A model generated the notes under the pieces. It was not told the DNA's origin, did not search any database, and saw only the letters and a program-made list of their open reading frames with translations. From RGIG8775 sp045612185 (GTDB lineage Bacteria; Bacillota; Clostridia; Oscillospirales; CAG-272): a stretch of 61,899 nucleotides of DNA. Both the position numbers and the translations under genes were made by a program. The stretch covers positions 1 through 61,899 of the forward strand of contig JAZKYO010000051.1 in the NCBI GenBank assembly GCA_045612185.1, written 5' to 3'. Shown here piece by piece: positions 18,215-26,673 of the stretch (positions are counted from its first letter, which is position 1; each line of letters begins with the position of its first letter).

Positions 18215-18994
18215 ATGAAACGCACGTTGATTGACAAAATTCCGCAAAGCGTTCCCGATGAGATTGCCAAATTTACCCATGGCGCAAAAATTTTTGACAG
18301 CTCCTGCTCCCCTGAGGCGAGAGTGTGGTTTGTTGATAAGGACAAGGGGTATTACCTTAAGACTTGCGATGCGAGAACTCTGAAGCGTGAAGCTGAAATG
18401 ACCTCATATTTCTACAAAAAGGGGCTTGGCGCAGAGGTGCTGTGCTATCTGACGGGGGACCGCGATTGGCTTCTTACGAGAAGGGTGGCGGGCGAGGACT
18501 GTACGCACTATCTCGATGCCCCCGAGAGACTATGCGATACAATAGCCACGGAGCTTCGCAAGCTCCACGAGATTGATTTTTCAGATTGCCCGATACAAGA
18601 CAGAATGACTGAATATTTTGCTCTTGCAGAGAAGAATTACAAAACAGGCAACTACGATAAAACAAGCTTTCCCGATAGCTTTGGTTACCGTTCAGCGGAA
18701 GAAGCTTGGACGGTGCTTTGCGAGGGTGGGGGAGAGATTAACGGCAGAGTTCTGCTTCACGGTGACTACTGTCTGCCCAATATTATGCTTGATAATTGGC
18801 GATTCTCCGGCTTTATCGACCTTGGAAACGGTGGTGTAGGAGACCGCCACGTGGATCTTTTCTGGGGCGCGTGGACACTTTGTTTTAATCTTAAAACAGA
18901 CAAATATAGGAAACGGTTTTTAGATGCCTACGGGCGCGATATGGTTGACGAAGAAAAAATAAAAATAATAGCCGCTGCAGAGGTTTTCGGCTGA
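18215..18994 (+). CDS. APH(3')-like small-molecule kinase
   Basis: 259 residues. Motifs of the aminoglycoside phosphotransferase fold are clear: the catalytic Brenner loop HGDYCLPN (182-189) and the metal/DFG-like IDLGNGGVGDRHVD (201-214), then DLFWGAW. The N-terminal lobe has VWFVDKDKGYYLKT with the ATP Lys. Spacing of HGDxxxPN to IDxGxxGxxDRxxD is that of 3'-phosphotransferases, which modify kanamycin and neomycin, but many chromosomal relatives phosphorylate other alcohols. Its place directly behind the amidase-GDPD fusion allows a role in phosphorylating the released alcohol. I would not call it a resistance gene on this evidence. Confidence 0.85.
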   Translation: MKRTLIDKIPQSVPDEIAKFTHGAKIFDSSCSPEARVWFVDKDKGYYLKTCDARTLKREAEMTSYFYKKGLGAEVLCYLTGDRDWLLTRRVAGEDCTHYLDAPERLCDTIATELRKLHEIDFSDCPIQDRMTEYFALAEKNYKTGNYDKTSFPDSFGYRSAEEAWTVLCEGGGEINGRVLLHGDYCLPNIMLDNWRFSGFIDLGNGGVGDRHVDLFWGAWTLCFNLKTDKYRKRFLDAYGRDMVDEEKIKIIAAAEVFG

Positions 18995-19011
18995 TAAAGG
19001 AGGACTTGAAA

Positions 19012-19641
19012 ATGAAACATTGGCAGGGTAAGACGTGGTACGCATACGGCACGTCAATGACAAGTATAGCTCAAGGAAAATACGTTCCTGTTGTAGAGGA
19101 GCTTTCAGGGCTCAAGGTGGTTAATAAGGGGATTCCCGGAGGCTGTCTTACCCCCGACGGCTTCGGCAAGGGCAACAACAAGCTCGCGGTAATGAACATG
19201 GATGACGGTAAGGAGAACGCTGACCTCATCACTCTTGAGGTTCTTCCCAATGAAAGCGGAAATCACGGTGATATTTACGATACCGACGACGAAAGTTTTT
19301 GCGGTTGTCTTAATCAATGTATAAGGTATTTGCAGGAGAATACCAAGGCGCAGATAGTGCTTATCGTAATGATACTCAGCAACAATATAGAACCGGAAAA
19401 GAAGGTGAGACGTGAACTCACAGGACTTGAATTTGCCGAGCTTGCCGAGCGTGTCGGTCACCTTAATGGGATTCCGGTGATAAATATCTTTACCGAGGGC
19501 GGTTTTGGATACGCAAGGGTAAAGGCTAAAGATTACCAGAAGGATAATATTCATCTGAACGATCTTGGCGGTAAAAACATGGGCGAGTTCGTGTGGAGCA
19601 AGCTTAAAAACATTCCGCTTTGGGATAAAGGGGATATATAA
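19012..19641 (+). CDS. SGNH/GDSL-type hydrolase
   Basis: 209 residues from ATG 19012, which is well placed after AAAGGAGG; an in-frame TTG two codons earlier is closer to the ribosome site than usual. Blocks of the SGNH fold are all present: Ser in YGTSMTS, Gly in NKGIPGG, Asn in LEVLPNES, and Asp-His in DNIHLNDLGG. No signal peptide is seen, so it is probably a cytoplasmic esterase or deacetylase acting on a small acylated compound or sugar. It is the third enzyme of the amidase-GDPD/kinase run. Confidence 0.85.
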   Translation: MKHWQGKTWYAYGTSMTSIAQGKYVPVVEELSGLKVVNKGIPGGCLTPDGFGKGNNKLAVMNMDDGKENADLITLEVLPNESGNHGDIYDTDDESFCGCLNQCIRYLQENTKAQIVLIVMILSNNIEPEKKVRRELTGLEFAELAERVGHLNGIPVINIFTEGGFGYARVKAKDYQKDNIHLNDLGGKNMGEFVWSKLKNIPLWDKGDI

Positions 19642-19679
19642 TTGAATATAAACTTGTTTGTCGTGAAAGGAGAACTACC

Positions 19680-20150
19680 GTGAAAAATAAAACCGTAATC
19701 GTTGCGAGAATAAAGCAGCTTGCCAAAACATTGAATTACGATTATGACAATATAGAGTTTTTGGTGCAGGCGATGAACCGAGAGCCGATAGAGAATAGCG
19801 ATTTTGCCAATCAATCGTTGGCTACGCTCGGTGATTCGGTGCTTGGACTTGCGGTAACCGAAAGACTTTTTAAAGAAGGATTCGGAAAAGAAGAAATAAC
19901 CAACCGAAAAAAAGAAATGGTCGACAACAAAAGCCTTTTCGATATTTCGGAACGGTTGCAAATATATAAGAATTATTATAACAGCGACGGACAATTTTAC
20001 GATGAGGTAAGCGGCAGAAACAGAATTCACCATAGCGCCCACGACGACAGCGTTGAGGCGGTTATAGGTGCCATCTACCTTGACAAGGGATTTGAATACG
20101 CAAAGGAGTGGACGATTAAGTTTTTGCGCTCGCAAGGTGAAAAAATATGA
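19680..20150 (+). CDS. Stand-alone RNase III domain protein, no dsRNA-binding domain
   Basis: 156 residues from GTG 19680 after AAAGGAG. The whole protein is one RNase III fold: LATLGDSVLGLAVTERLF (the signature), ITNRKKEMVDNKSLFDISERL and HDDSVEAVIGAIYLDKGF. Metal ligands D52, D123 and E126 are kept, but the signature Glu pair is Gln45 and Ala48. The C-terminal dsRNA-binding domain of RNase III is absent. Mini-III is also a lone domain with Ala in the signature, but the other motifs here are closer to full RNase III. It may process a specific RNA, or be a non-cleaving RNA binder. The gene sits, oddly, between an SGNH hydrolase and a glycosidase. Confidence 0.85.
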   Translation: MKNKTVIVARIKQLAKTLNYDYDNIEFLVQAMNREPIENSDFANQSLATLGDSVLGLAVTERLFKEGFGKEEITNRKKEMVDNKSLFDISERLQIYKNYYNSDGQFYDEVSGRNRIHHSAHDDSVEAVIGAIYLDKGFEYAKEWTIKFLRSQGEKI

Positions 20151-20180
20151 GATTTACATCGGAAAGATAAAGGCAGTAAA

Positions 20181-21488
20181 ATGAGAACAAAAATGAGTAT
20201 TCGTGTCAATTCAAATAAAGTTATTGGCAAAATAAAACCCATGCACGGCGTGGGACAGCCTCCGTTTGCGGGCTCAAACTTTGAAATGTTCCGCTATCTC
20301 ACTGAAGCGGGCATCCCCTTTTCTCGCCTTCACGACGTGGGCGGAGCTTACGGCGGTTTCCGTTGGGTGGATATTCCCAATATTTTCAGAGATTTTGATA
20401 AAGACCCAACTGACCCGGAATGCTATGATTTTACTTTTACGGATATGCTTATAACCGCCCTTGTGGAAAGCGGTGTAGAACCATTTTTCCGTCTCGGTGT
20501 TACGATTGAGAATGACGCGGCAATAAAATCCTACCGTATCGCCCCTCCCTCGGACTATGAAAAGTGGGCGGTTGTTTGCGAACATATAATCCGCCACTAC
20601 ACCGAAGGTTGGGCTGACGGATTTAAGTATGACATAAAGTATTGGGAAATATGGAACGAGCCCGACAACTATGAGGAGCCTGAGCTAAACCAGATGTGGA
20701 GGGGAACAAAGGAGCAATATTACGAGCTTTACGGCGTGGCTTCAAAGCACCTGAAAAAATGCTTCCCACACCTTAAAATAGGCGGATACGCAAGCTGTGG
20801 ATTCTATGCGCTTAAGTCGTCCTATATCGCTGACGCCAAATCTTCACCGAGACAGGATTATTTCATGGAGTTTTTTGACGGCTTTATTGATTATGTCAAG
20901 GCAAACGACTGCCCGCTTGATTTCTTTTCGTGGCACAGCTACGATATTATCGAAAACAATATAATATATGCCGGTTATGCCAGAAAGAGGCTTGATGAGG
21001 CAGGATTCACCAAAACCGAAACAAGCTGTAACGAATGGAACGCCAAGGTGAGCCAAAGAGGCACCGCATACCACGCGGCGCTGACCTGCGGTATGCTGCT
21101 GGCATTCCAGAATACGCCGCTTGATAACGCAATGTTTTACGACGCGCGTTTCGGCACAAGCGTTTACGGCTCAATGTTCAACCCGCTTACTGCCGAGCCT
21201 TTCCCGACCTATTGCGCTTTCAAGGCTTTCAACGAGCTTTATAAGCTTGGCGAGCAGGTAGAGGTAAAGCTTGATGAAAATGATATCTACGCAGTTGCGG
21301 CAAAGCAGGGAAATAACCTTTGCGTCGTTATCGCCAATCCCACCGAAAAAGAGTTTGCGCTCAATCTGAACGTAGACGGCAGAATAACCAAGTGTATTGT
21401 GACCTGCGAGGGAAAAACTGAATCGGAAACCGATCTTCCCGAAGTTTTGCCGAAGAACAGCTTTTTGACTGTTTTTTTGGAAAGGTAA
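20181..21488 (+). CDS. GH39-like glycoside hydrolase (beta-xylosidase type)
   Basis: 435 residues. A clan-A TIM barrel: acid/base E160 in YWEIWNEPDN and a likely nucleophile E285 in CNEWNA, with WHSYD between, all placed as in GH39 beta-xylosidases and iduronidases. A small C-terminal beta domain follows from about residue 360 (LCVVIANPTEKEF...). No signal peptide, hence intracellular action on an imported oligosaccharide is likely. It is the last gene before a strong terminator and probably shares the transcript of the upstream hydrolases. Confidence 0.85.
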   Translation: MRTKMSIRVNSNKVIGKIKPMHGVGQPPFAGSNFEMFRYLTEAGIPFSRLHDVGGAYGGFRWVDIPNIFRDFDKDPTDPECYDFTFTDMLITALVESGVEPFFRLGVTIENDAAIKSYRIAPPSDYEKWAVVCEHIIRHYTEGWADGFKYDIKYWEIWNEPDNYEEPELNQMWRGTKEQYYELYGVASKHLKKCFPHLKIGGYASCGFYALKSSYIADAKSSPRQDYFMEFFDGFIDYVKANDCPLDFFSWHSYDIIENNIIYAGYARKRLDEAGFTKTETSCNEWNAKVSQRGTAYHAALTCGMLLAFQNTPLDNAMFYDARFGTSVYGSMFNPLTAEPFPTYCAFKAFNELYKLGEQVEVKLDENDIYAVAAKQGNNLCVVIANPTEKEFALNLNVDGRITKCIVTCEGKTESETDLPEVLPKNSFLTVFLER

Positions 21489-21509
21489 AATTTTTGTTTA
21501 ACAACTCAA

Positions 21510-21536
21510 AAGAGCTGAGTCGTAGACTCAGCTCTT
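21510..21536. terminator. Bidirectional terminator after the GH39-like gene
   Basis: AAGAGCTGAGTC, loop GTA, GACTCAGCTCTT: a 12-bp perfect stem with A-rich and T-rich flanks. The stem core is the same GAGCTGAG/CTCAGCTC found in the terminator at 9118-9151. Confidence 0.85.
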
Positions 21537-21542
21537 ATTAAT

Positions 21543-22835
21543 TTAATCAAGTATAGCTCCGTGGTCAAGCAGAGATTTTTGAAGCTTTTCGATTGAGATG
21601 TCAGCGGGGCTTGAGCCGTCCTTCAAAGCTATTACCGCCGCCGCGCCTGCCGCCTGTCCCATGGACATTGCGCAAGGCATAACTCTTATACCTCCCGCGG
21701 CTTGGGATTCGCAAGATACCGTTTTGCCCGCTACGATGAGATTGTCGCATCCTACGGGGAGCATACTGCGGTAGGGAACGTAATATACGTTTGCCGACTT
21801 AATTTTAAAGTTTCCCGTCATTTCGGGGGTTCTTGGGTGAACGTCCATTCCAAAGGCGTAAGCGGCAATTCTGTCATCAAACTTCGTTCCGCTTGCAATA
21901 TCTTCAACGGTTATTTTATACCTGCCCTCAATGTGGCGGCTTTCTCGCACCCCAAGCACGCTTCCTACCTGCGCCAATCGCGCGTTTTCAAACCCCGGGG
22001 TTTGGTTGTGGAGCACGCTGAACGCATCAAGCACCTGCCGTCTTGCCTCTATGTGTCCCTTGGTCATGCTTCTTGAGTCTGTGGCGTCAACTCCGAAAAC
22101 TCTGTAATGGTTTACTTTGTAAATGCCTTCTGTAGGGGTTCTGTAAGCCTTTACGGGATACTCGGGCTTTAAAATATAACCATCGTCGCTGACACCTGAG
22201 ACCTCAAACATGAGAGTACCCGGTTGGGGAATACCTGTCGATTCATCGCCTTTCCAGGTTGGAACACCCGCGGCAAAAGCCACGTCAGCGTTGCCCGTGC
22301 AGTCAATATAAAGGTCTGCGCTTACCGCGCTCATTCCTTCAAGCGCGGCAAGAATTACCGCCTTAATGCTGCCGTTTTCGCAAACGCAGTCGGCAAAACG
22401 CGTGTAAAGAAGAACCTCCACGCCCGCTTCGGCGGTCATTTCGTCAAGCAATATTTGCAGCGTGAAGGAGTTAAAGGGAGTAACGTGATGGTGATAGTGG
22501 TCTATAAATGAGGTGTGAATGCTTGGCGCGTCGGTATTTTCGGGTAGAATTGCCCCCGCGTGCTTTTCAAGCCTCTCGCATATCTCTCGGAAAAGACCTC
22601 CTACTACGGGGCGGGTAGCCTCGCGGTCGTAATTCGTCATAAAAGGACCGACAAGCGCCGTGGTTGCCATGCCGCCAAGCATGCCCGAGCCTTCAACAAG
22701 CAAAACCTTGGCGCCGCCGCGCGCGGCTTCAACGGCTGCGCAGACCCCCGAGGGACCTCCGCCGAGTACAACAACGTCGTAGTGACCGACAGATTTGATT
22801 CTTTTTGAGTAGCTTACAAAGCTTTCGTTTCCCAT
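21543..22835 (-). CDS. FAD-dependent oxidoreductase (FAD_oxidored family)
   Basis: 430 residues. The dinucleotide-binding motif is VVVLGGGPSGVCAAVEAAR, followed by the acidic end of the second strand (VLLVEGSGMLGGMA). The second FAD motif is seen at the end: DNLIVAGKTVSCESQAAGGIRVMPCAMSMGQAAGAAA split over two stretches. LYIDCTGNADVAFAAGVP is characteristic of the family, whose members commonly sit in carbohydrate loci and oxidise unknown substrates. It is a single-gene unit behind a promoter with a duplicated -10. Confidence 0.88.
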   Translation of the reverse strand: MGNESFVSYSKRIKSVGHYDVVVLGGGPSGVCAAVEAARGGAKVLLVEGSGMLGGMATTALVGPFMTNYDREATRPVVGGLFREICERLEKHAGAILPENTDAPSIHTSFIDHYHHHVTPFNSFTLQILLDEMTAEAGVEVLLYTRFADCVCENGSIKAVILAALEGMSAVSADLYIDCTGNADVAFAAGVPTWKGDESTGIPQPGTLMFEVSGVSDDGYILKPEYPVKAYRTPTEGIYKVNHYRVFGVDATDSRSMTKGHIEARRQVLDAFSVLHNQTPGFENARLAQVGSVLGVRESRHIEGRYKITVEDIASGTKFDDRIAAYAFGMDVHPRTPEMTGNFKIKSANVYYVPYRSMLPVGCDNLIVAGKTVSCESQAAGGIRVMPCAMSMGQAAGAAAVIALKDGSSPADISIEKLQKSLLDHGAILD

Positions 22836-22865
22836 TTTGCGCTCCTTGATGTGCTTTTTTCTATT

Positions 22866-22893
22866 CGATTATATCACATCGATTATATCACAT
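22866..22893. repeat. 14-bp perfect tandem duplication containing the -10 box
   Basis: CGATTATATCACAT occurs twice head to tail (22866-22879, 22880-22893), followed by CG as at the first junction. Each copy holds TATAAT on the minus strand. Confidence 0.9.
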
Positions 22894-22910
22894 CGGTCAG
22901 AACAAGTCAA
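22882..22910 (-). promoter_or_regulatory. Sigma-A promoter of the FAD oxidoreductase
   Basis: Minus strand: TTGACT (22910-22905), 17-nt spacer, TATAAT (22887-22882). The second TATAAT (22873-22868), made by the tandem duplication, has no -35 at proper distance. The rest of the 321-bp gap from 22836 to 23156 holds this promoter, the larA promoter and nothing else I recognise. Confidence 0.7.
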
Positions 22911-23053
22911 TAAATCTCAACAAAATGGCGAATTTCCGCACTGTTTCCGCCCGTGCGCAACAATTCGCTCAAAAACACGCAGACGTTTTGATAGATCGAT
23001 TGAGTAAATTTTGGTTACCGTAAAAATAAATTTCGCTTTTATCACGTATTCGC

Positions 23054-23082
23054 TTGAAAAAAATGTGAAAATATGGTATATT
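23054..23082 (+). promoter_or_regulatory. Sigma-A promoter of the larA operon
   Basis: TTGAAA (23054-23059), 17-nt spacer, TATATT (23077-23082), about 75 bp before the larA start. Confidence 0.65.
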
Positions 23083-23156
23083 GTAGATGATAATCCAGAG
23101 GTATTAACAGAATTTTTAAGAGAAGCTTGATGCTTTAGCTTTACAAGGAGAAAAAT

Positions 23157-24431
23157 ATGAGCAAAATACGCTTTCCGTACGGAAAAGAATTTCTTGAATA
23201 TGATTTTGAAAACGAAAATTTGCAGGGCGTGTTGACCTCCTCGCTTCACGGATACAAGTCGGAGCTTGGTGGCTTGGAGCTTGTGAAAAAAGCCATGTCA
23301 TCACCAATAGGCTCTCCGTCACTTGCGGAGCTTGCCAAAGGGAAAAAGAAGATAGTGCTTATTGCCAGTGACCACACCCGTCCCGTACCCAGCAAGGTTA
23401 TAGTGCCCCCTATGCTTGAGGAGATTCGCTCTGTAAACCCCGATGCCGATATTACTATACTTATCGCTACGGGCTGTCATCGCCTGACTACGCGCGATGA
23501 GCTTGTCGCCAAGTTCGGCAAGGAGGTAGTTGAAAACGAGAAAATTGCGGTACATATTTCCACAAACGACAATGATATGGTGCATATCGGTACGCTTCCG
23601 TCAGGTGGCGCGCTTAAAATAAACCGCCTTGCGGCAGAGGCTGATTTGCTTGTTGCCGAGGGCTTTATAGAGCCACACTTCTTCGCCGGCTTTTCGGGGG
23701 GCAGAAAGAGTGTTCTGCCTGGTGTGGCATCAAGAGAGACGGTACTTGCCAACCATTGCTCCGAGTTTATCGCAAACGATAAGGCGAGAACGGGCGTGCT
23801 TGATGGAAATCCTATTCACAAGGACATGCTCTGGGCAGCTAAAAAAGCCAAGCTTGCCTACGTGGTTAACGTGGTTATTGACGAAAACAAAGAGGCTATC
23901 TACGCCGTTGCGGGCGATGCGGAAAAGGCGCATCTCGCGGGGGGCGATTTTCTCTCAAAGCTTTGCCGCGTAAAGCCAATACTTGTCGACGTGGCTATTT
24001 CCACAAACGGCGGTTATCCGCTTGACCAGAATATATATCAGTCAGTTAAGGGAATGACCGCGGCAGAGGCTACCGTCAAAGATGGCGGCGTTATTATTAT
24101 GATTTCAAAATGTAACGACGGACACGGCGGAGAATCCTTTTATCATCAGCTTGCCGACGAGGAGAACCTGGATAAAATAATGTCAGATATCCTCGCGAGA
24201 GGCAGAAACGAGACGCTTCCCGACCAATGGGAAGGACAGATACTCGTACGAATTTTGCAAAAGGCTAGGGTTATATTCGTCTCCGACGCCCCCGACGAAA
24301 TGATAAGCAATATGCATATGATTCCGGCTCACAGTGTTGACGAGGCATTAAATAAGGCTAAAGAAATACTTGGCACTGATAGTCCCGCAATTACAGCGAT
24401 TCCCGACGGAATTTCGGTAATGGTTGTATAG
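23157..24431 (+). CDS. larA: Nickel-pincer-dependent 2-hydroxyacid racemase (LarA family)
   Basis: 424 residues. All catalytic residues known from the Lactiplantibacillus enzyme occur at the same numbers: D72 and R75 (SDHTRP), H108 (TGCHR), H174 (EPHFFAGFSGGRKS), K184 (covalent site of the pincer cofactor), H200, Q295 and K298 (YQSVK). It should therefore bind the nickel-pincer nucleotide and racemise or epimerise a 2-hydroxyacid; lactate is the type substrate but many relatives use others. The cofactor genes larB, larC and larE are not in this window and must lie elsewhere. First gene of a five-gene operon. Confidence 0.92.
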   Translation: MSKIRFPYGKEFLEYDFENENLQGVLTSSLHGYKSELGGLELVKKAMSSPIGSPSLAELAKGKKKIVLIASDHTRPVPSKVIVPPMLEEIRSVNPDADITILIATGCHRLTTRDELVAKFGKEVVENEKIAVHISTNDNDMVHIGTLPSGGALKINRLAAEADLLVAEGFIEPHFFAGFSGGRKSVLPGVASRETVLANHCSEFIANDKARTGVLDGNPIHKDMLWAAKKAKLAYVVNVVIDENKEAIYAVAGDAEKAHLAGGDFLSKLCRVKPILVDVAISTNGGYPLDQNIYQSVKGMTAAEATVKDGGVIIMISKCNDGHGGESFYHQLADEENLDKIMSDILARGRNETLPDQWEGQILVRILQKARVIFVSDAPDEMISNMHMIPAHSVDEALNKAKEILGTDSPAITAIPDGISVMVV

Positions 24432-24460
24432 TGTGTTGTTATTATTTAAGGAGAGAAAAG

Positions 24461-25291
24461 ATGAAATATTGCGATTTGCATACACATTCAATTTTTTCAG
24501 ACGGAATGTGGAGCCCGACGCAGATAATCGAAGAAGCCGAAAGAATAGGGCTTTCGGCGGTTGCCCTTACCGACCATAACAATATAAACGGTCTTGATGA
24601 GTTTGTCAACGCCGCTAAGGGGAAAAAAGTGGAGGCTATCCGCGGGATAGAGATATCAACCGATTACGGAGATAAAGAATTGCACATAGTTGGTCTTTAT
24701 CTTCCGCGAGAGCGTTTTGGTGACGTGGGAAACTTGGTGGAGCAAATATTAAACAGAAAAGCCGAGGCAAACGCCAAGCTCGTAGAAAATCTTCGCAAGG
24801 ACGGCTATGATGTTGATATCGAAAAAATAATATCCGGGGCGAATGGATTTGTTAACCGCGCGCACATAGCTACTGCGTTGCTTGAGTGCGGATATGTGTC
24901 TTCCGTAGGTGAAGCGTTTGAGGTCTTACTGTCCAAGGACGGCGGTTATTACGTGCCGAACAAGCGCATTGATGCCTTTGAAGCCATAGCGTTTCTGAAA
25001 TCAATAGGCGCTACGGCGGTGCTTGCCCATCCATTTTTGGCGCTTAACGAAAACGAGCTTCGGAAGTTTGTTGCCGAGGCTAAAAAATACGGTCTTGACG
25101 CTATAGAAACGCATTATTCAACCTTTACCCCCGAAGAAACGGCACTTGCGGAACGTATAGCGCGCGAGTTTGGCATAAAACAAAGCGGCGGAAGCGATTT
25201 TCACGCCGAAAGAAAACCTGAAATTTCGCTTGGAACGGGAAAGGGGAAACTTGCTGTTCCCGCAAGCTTCGCGGAAAATTTAAAGCCGTAA
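24461..25291 (+). CDS. PHP-domain phosphoesterase
   Basis: 276 residues from ATG 24461 (MKYCDLHTHS) after AAGGAG; an earlier in-frame ATG at 24431 would overlap larA without a ribosome site. PHP motifs: DLHTHSIFSDG, LTDHNNI, RGIEIS, VLAHPF and GSDFHAE carry the metal-binding His and Asp residues. Relatives split phosphate from nucleoside 3',5'-bisphosphates or RNA 5' ends (RNase AM/YciV type), which has the same length of about 280 residues. Co-transcribed with larA (29-bp gap). Confidence 0.9.
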   Translation: MKYCDLHTHSIFSDGMWSPTQIIEEAERIGLSAVALTDHNNINGLDEFVNAAKGKKVEAIRGIEISTDYGDKELHIVGLYLPRERFGDVGNLVEQILNRKAEANAKLVENLRKDGYDVDIEKIISGANGFVNRAHIATALLECGYVSSVGEAFEVLLSKDGGYYVPNKRIDAFEAIAFLKSIGATAVLAHPFLALNENELRKFVAEAKKYGLDAIETHYSTFTPEETALAERIAREFGIKQSGGSDFHAERKPEISLGTGKGKLAVPASFAENLKP

Positions 25292-25305
25292 AATAAGGAG
25301 AAAAA

Positions 25306-26157
25306 ATGGCAAAGCGTAAAGCAGATAAAAAAGTAATAGTAATAGGCTTGGCTTATATTGCCGTGGTAATGTCAATTTTCTCACGCATTGCGTTAGGAAC
25401 TTTTCGCATTGCCGACGTGTTGGTGTCGGTGGGGCTTTTATTGCAAGTTGTTTTTCTGTTTAAACACTTGTTGCTTATTACAAAAATATTGTTTTGCGCT
25501 ATACCTGCTATAACAGCGTGCTCGTTTTTGGGATTATCCATACGCGCTGAAATTATAGCTTATTTTGTCTGTCTTGTTGGCTGCTGGATATACTCGGTAT
25601 GGCTTTTTGTAACGCGTGACAAATGGAATTCCAAAGATCACCGTTATTCTGTTTGCGATGTTATATCACCTCCATTTTTTTCCTCGGCTATGTTTTTTAT
25701 AAAGATGGTCGATGTGTCGGAAATGACTTACACCGAGTGGAAAAATGAGTTTTGGGTGTACTTGATAGCTTCTGTTGTTTTGGCGGTAATCGTAATTATG
25801 TTCCGATTGATTTACAAGCGCAAAAAAAGCGAGTGCTCGTCGGGCTTTTGGGGATATGTCGGTTATTTTTTCCTTTCGGTGTTGGTTTCTTTTGCACTTA
25901 TGATGTTTGTGCTTCAAACGCTTAACTACGCGCTTGATTTTTCTGAGGGCGAAAAGTGTGAGTATACTGTTATTGATAAGGATATTCACGTCAGCCGCAG
26001 AGGCGGCAGACATTGTGAGCTGCATATTTTTAATGACGGAGATACGAAAAAAATTGACGTAACCTCTGAGAGATTTCAAAACACTTATCTTGGCGATATT
26101 ATTACGCTAAGCAAGCACAAAGGATTTTTCGGAATAGAGTATTACGAATATAAGTAG
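25306..26157 (+). CDS. Multi-pass membrane protein, unknown function
   Basis: 283 residues after AAGGAG. About six hydrophobic helices occupy residues 8-215, then a soluble C-terminal domain of about 65 residues (EKCEYTVIDKDIHVSRRGGRHCELHIFNDG...). The soluble part resembles the short beta-rich domain that follows membrane helices in several uncharacterised clostridial proteins, but I cannot name it. It lies 14 bp behind the PHP gene and 12 bp before another membrane protein. Confidence 0.75.
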   Translation: MAKRKADKKVIVIGLAYIAVVMSIFSRIALGTFRIADVLVSVGLLLQVVFLFKHLLLITKILFCAIPAITACSFLGLSIRAEIIAYFVCLVGCWIYSVWLFVTRDKWNSKDHRYSVCDVISPPFFSSAMFFIKMVDVSEMTYTEWKNEFWVYLIASVVLAVIVIMFRLIYKRKKSECSSGFWGYVGYFFLSVLVSFALMMFVLQTLNYALDFSEGEKCEYTVIDKDIHVSRRGGRHCELHIFNDGDTKKIDVTSERFQNTYLGDIITLSKHKGFFGIEYYEYK

Positions 26158-26169
26158 GAGAAATGAAAA

Positions 26170-26673
26170 ATGGGCAAATTGCTTTTTGCGGAAAACGCGC
26201 GGTCAAAGAAAACTTTTAGAAAACGGCTTTCTTTCGTGCTGCCTATGGTGGCTTCAGCTACCGCGATTGTTGCGGCTCTTGCTGTTGGAATTGCGTTTGG
26301 AGGAGACAGCTTTACAGCGGGTTTGATAGCTATTGCGGGATTTGTGCCGCTTGCATTTCTTATTGCGTTTAATCTTTTCCTTAATAAATATATATTTGTT
26401 TATGAGGACAGAATAGTGTGCAAAAAAGCCATCTCCAAAGAGAAAACTTACGGCGTGTCACCCGACGACTACGTCTTGAAAATTATTCCCGTGTACGTAA
26501 AAAACGCAAAGCAGGTAAAGCTTGTTTTTTGCGATAAAGACGGAAAAACTTTCCTTAAATATAAGTCGTCACTTGTGATGCCAAGCTATGACGAGCTGAA
26601 AAACGCCTGGGAGTACGATATTTTGTCTATCGGCTGCCGAATAATTGACGAAACTTGGGAGATAAAGAAATGA
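26170..26673 (+). CDS. Small membrane protein with two helices and a PH-like tail, unknown
   Basis: 167 residues. Basic N-terminus (RSKKTFRKR), two hydrophobic helices at about 22-45 and 52-72, then a cytoplasmic-looking beta-rich domain beginning NKYIFVYEDRIVCKK. The layout (two helices then a strand-rich domain of about 90 residues) resembles bacterial PH/YcxB-like membrane proteins, but this is only a resemblance. Its end overlaps the next gene by 4 bp (ATGA). Confidence 0.7.
   Translation: MGKLLFAENARSKKTFRKRLSFVLPMVASATAIVAALAVGIAFGGDSFTAGLIAIAGFVPLAFLIAFNLFLNKYIFVYEDRIVCKKAISKEKTYGVSPDDYVLKIIPVYVKNAKQVKLVFCDKDGKTFLKYKSSLVMPSYDELKNAWEYDILSIGCRIIDETWEIKK

Noticed and set aside
21510..21536. 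Shared GAGCTGAG/CTCAGCTC stem in the terminators at 9.1 and 21.5 kb as a mobile element
   Set aside because: Only the stem is shared, with no common flanks; similar terminator stems can arise independently.
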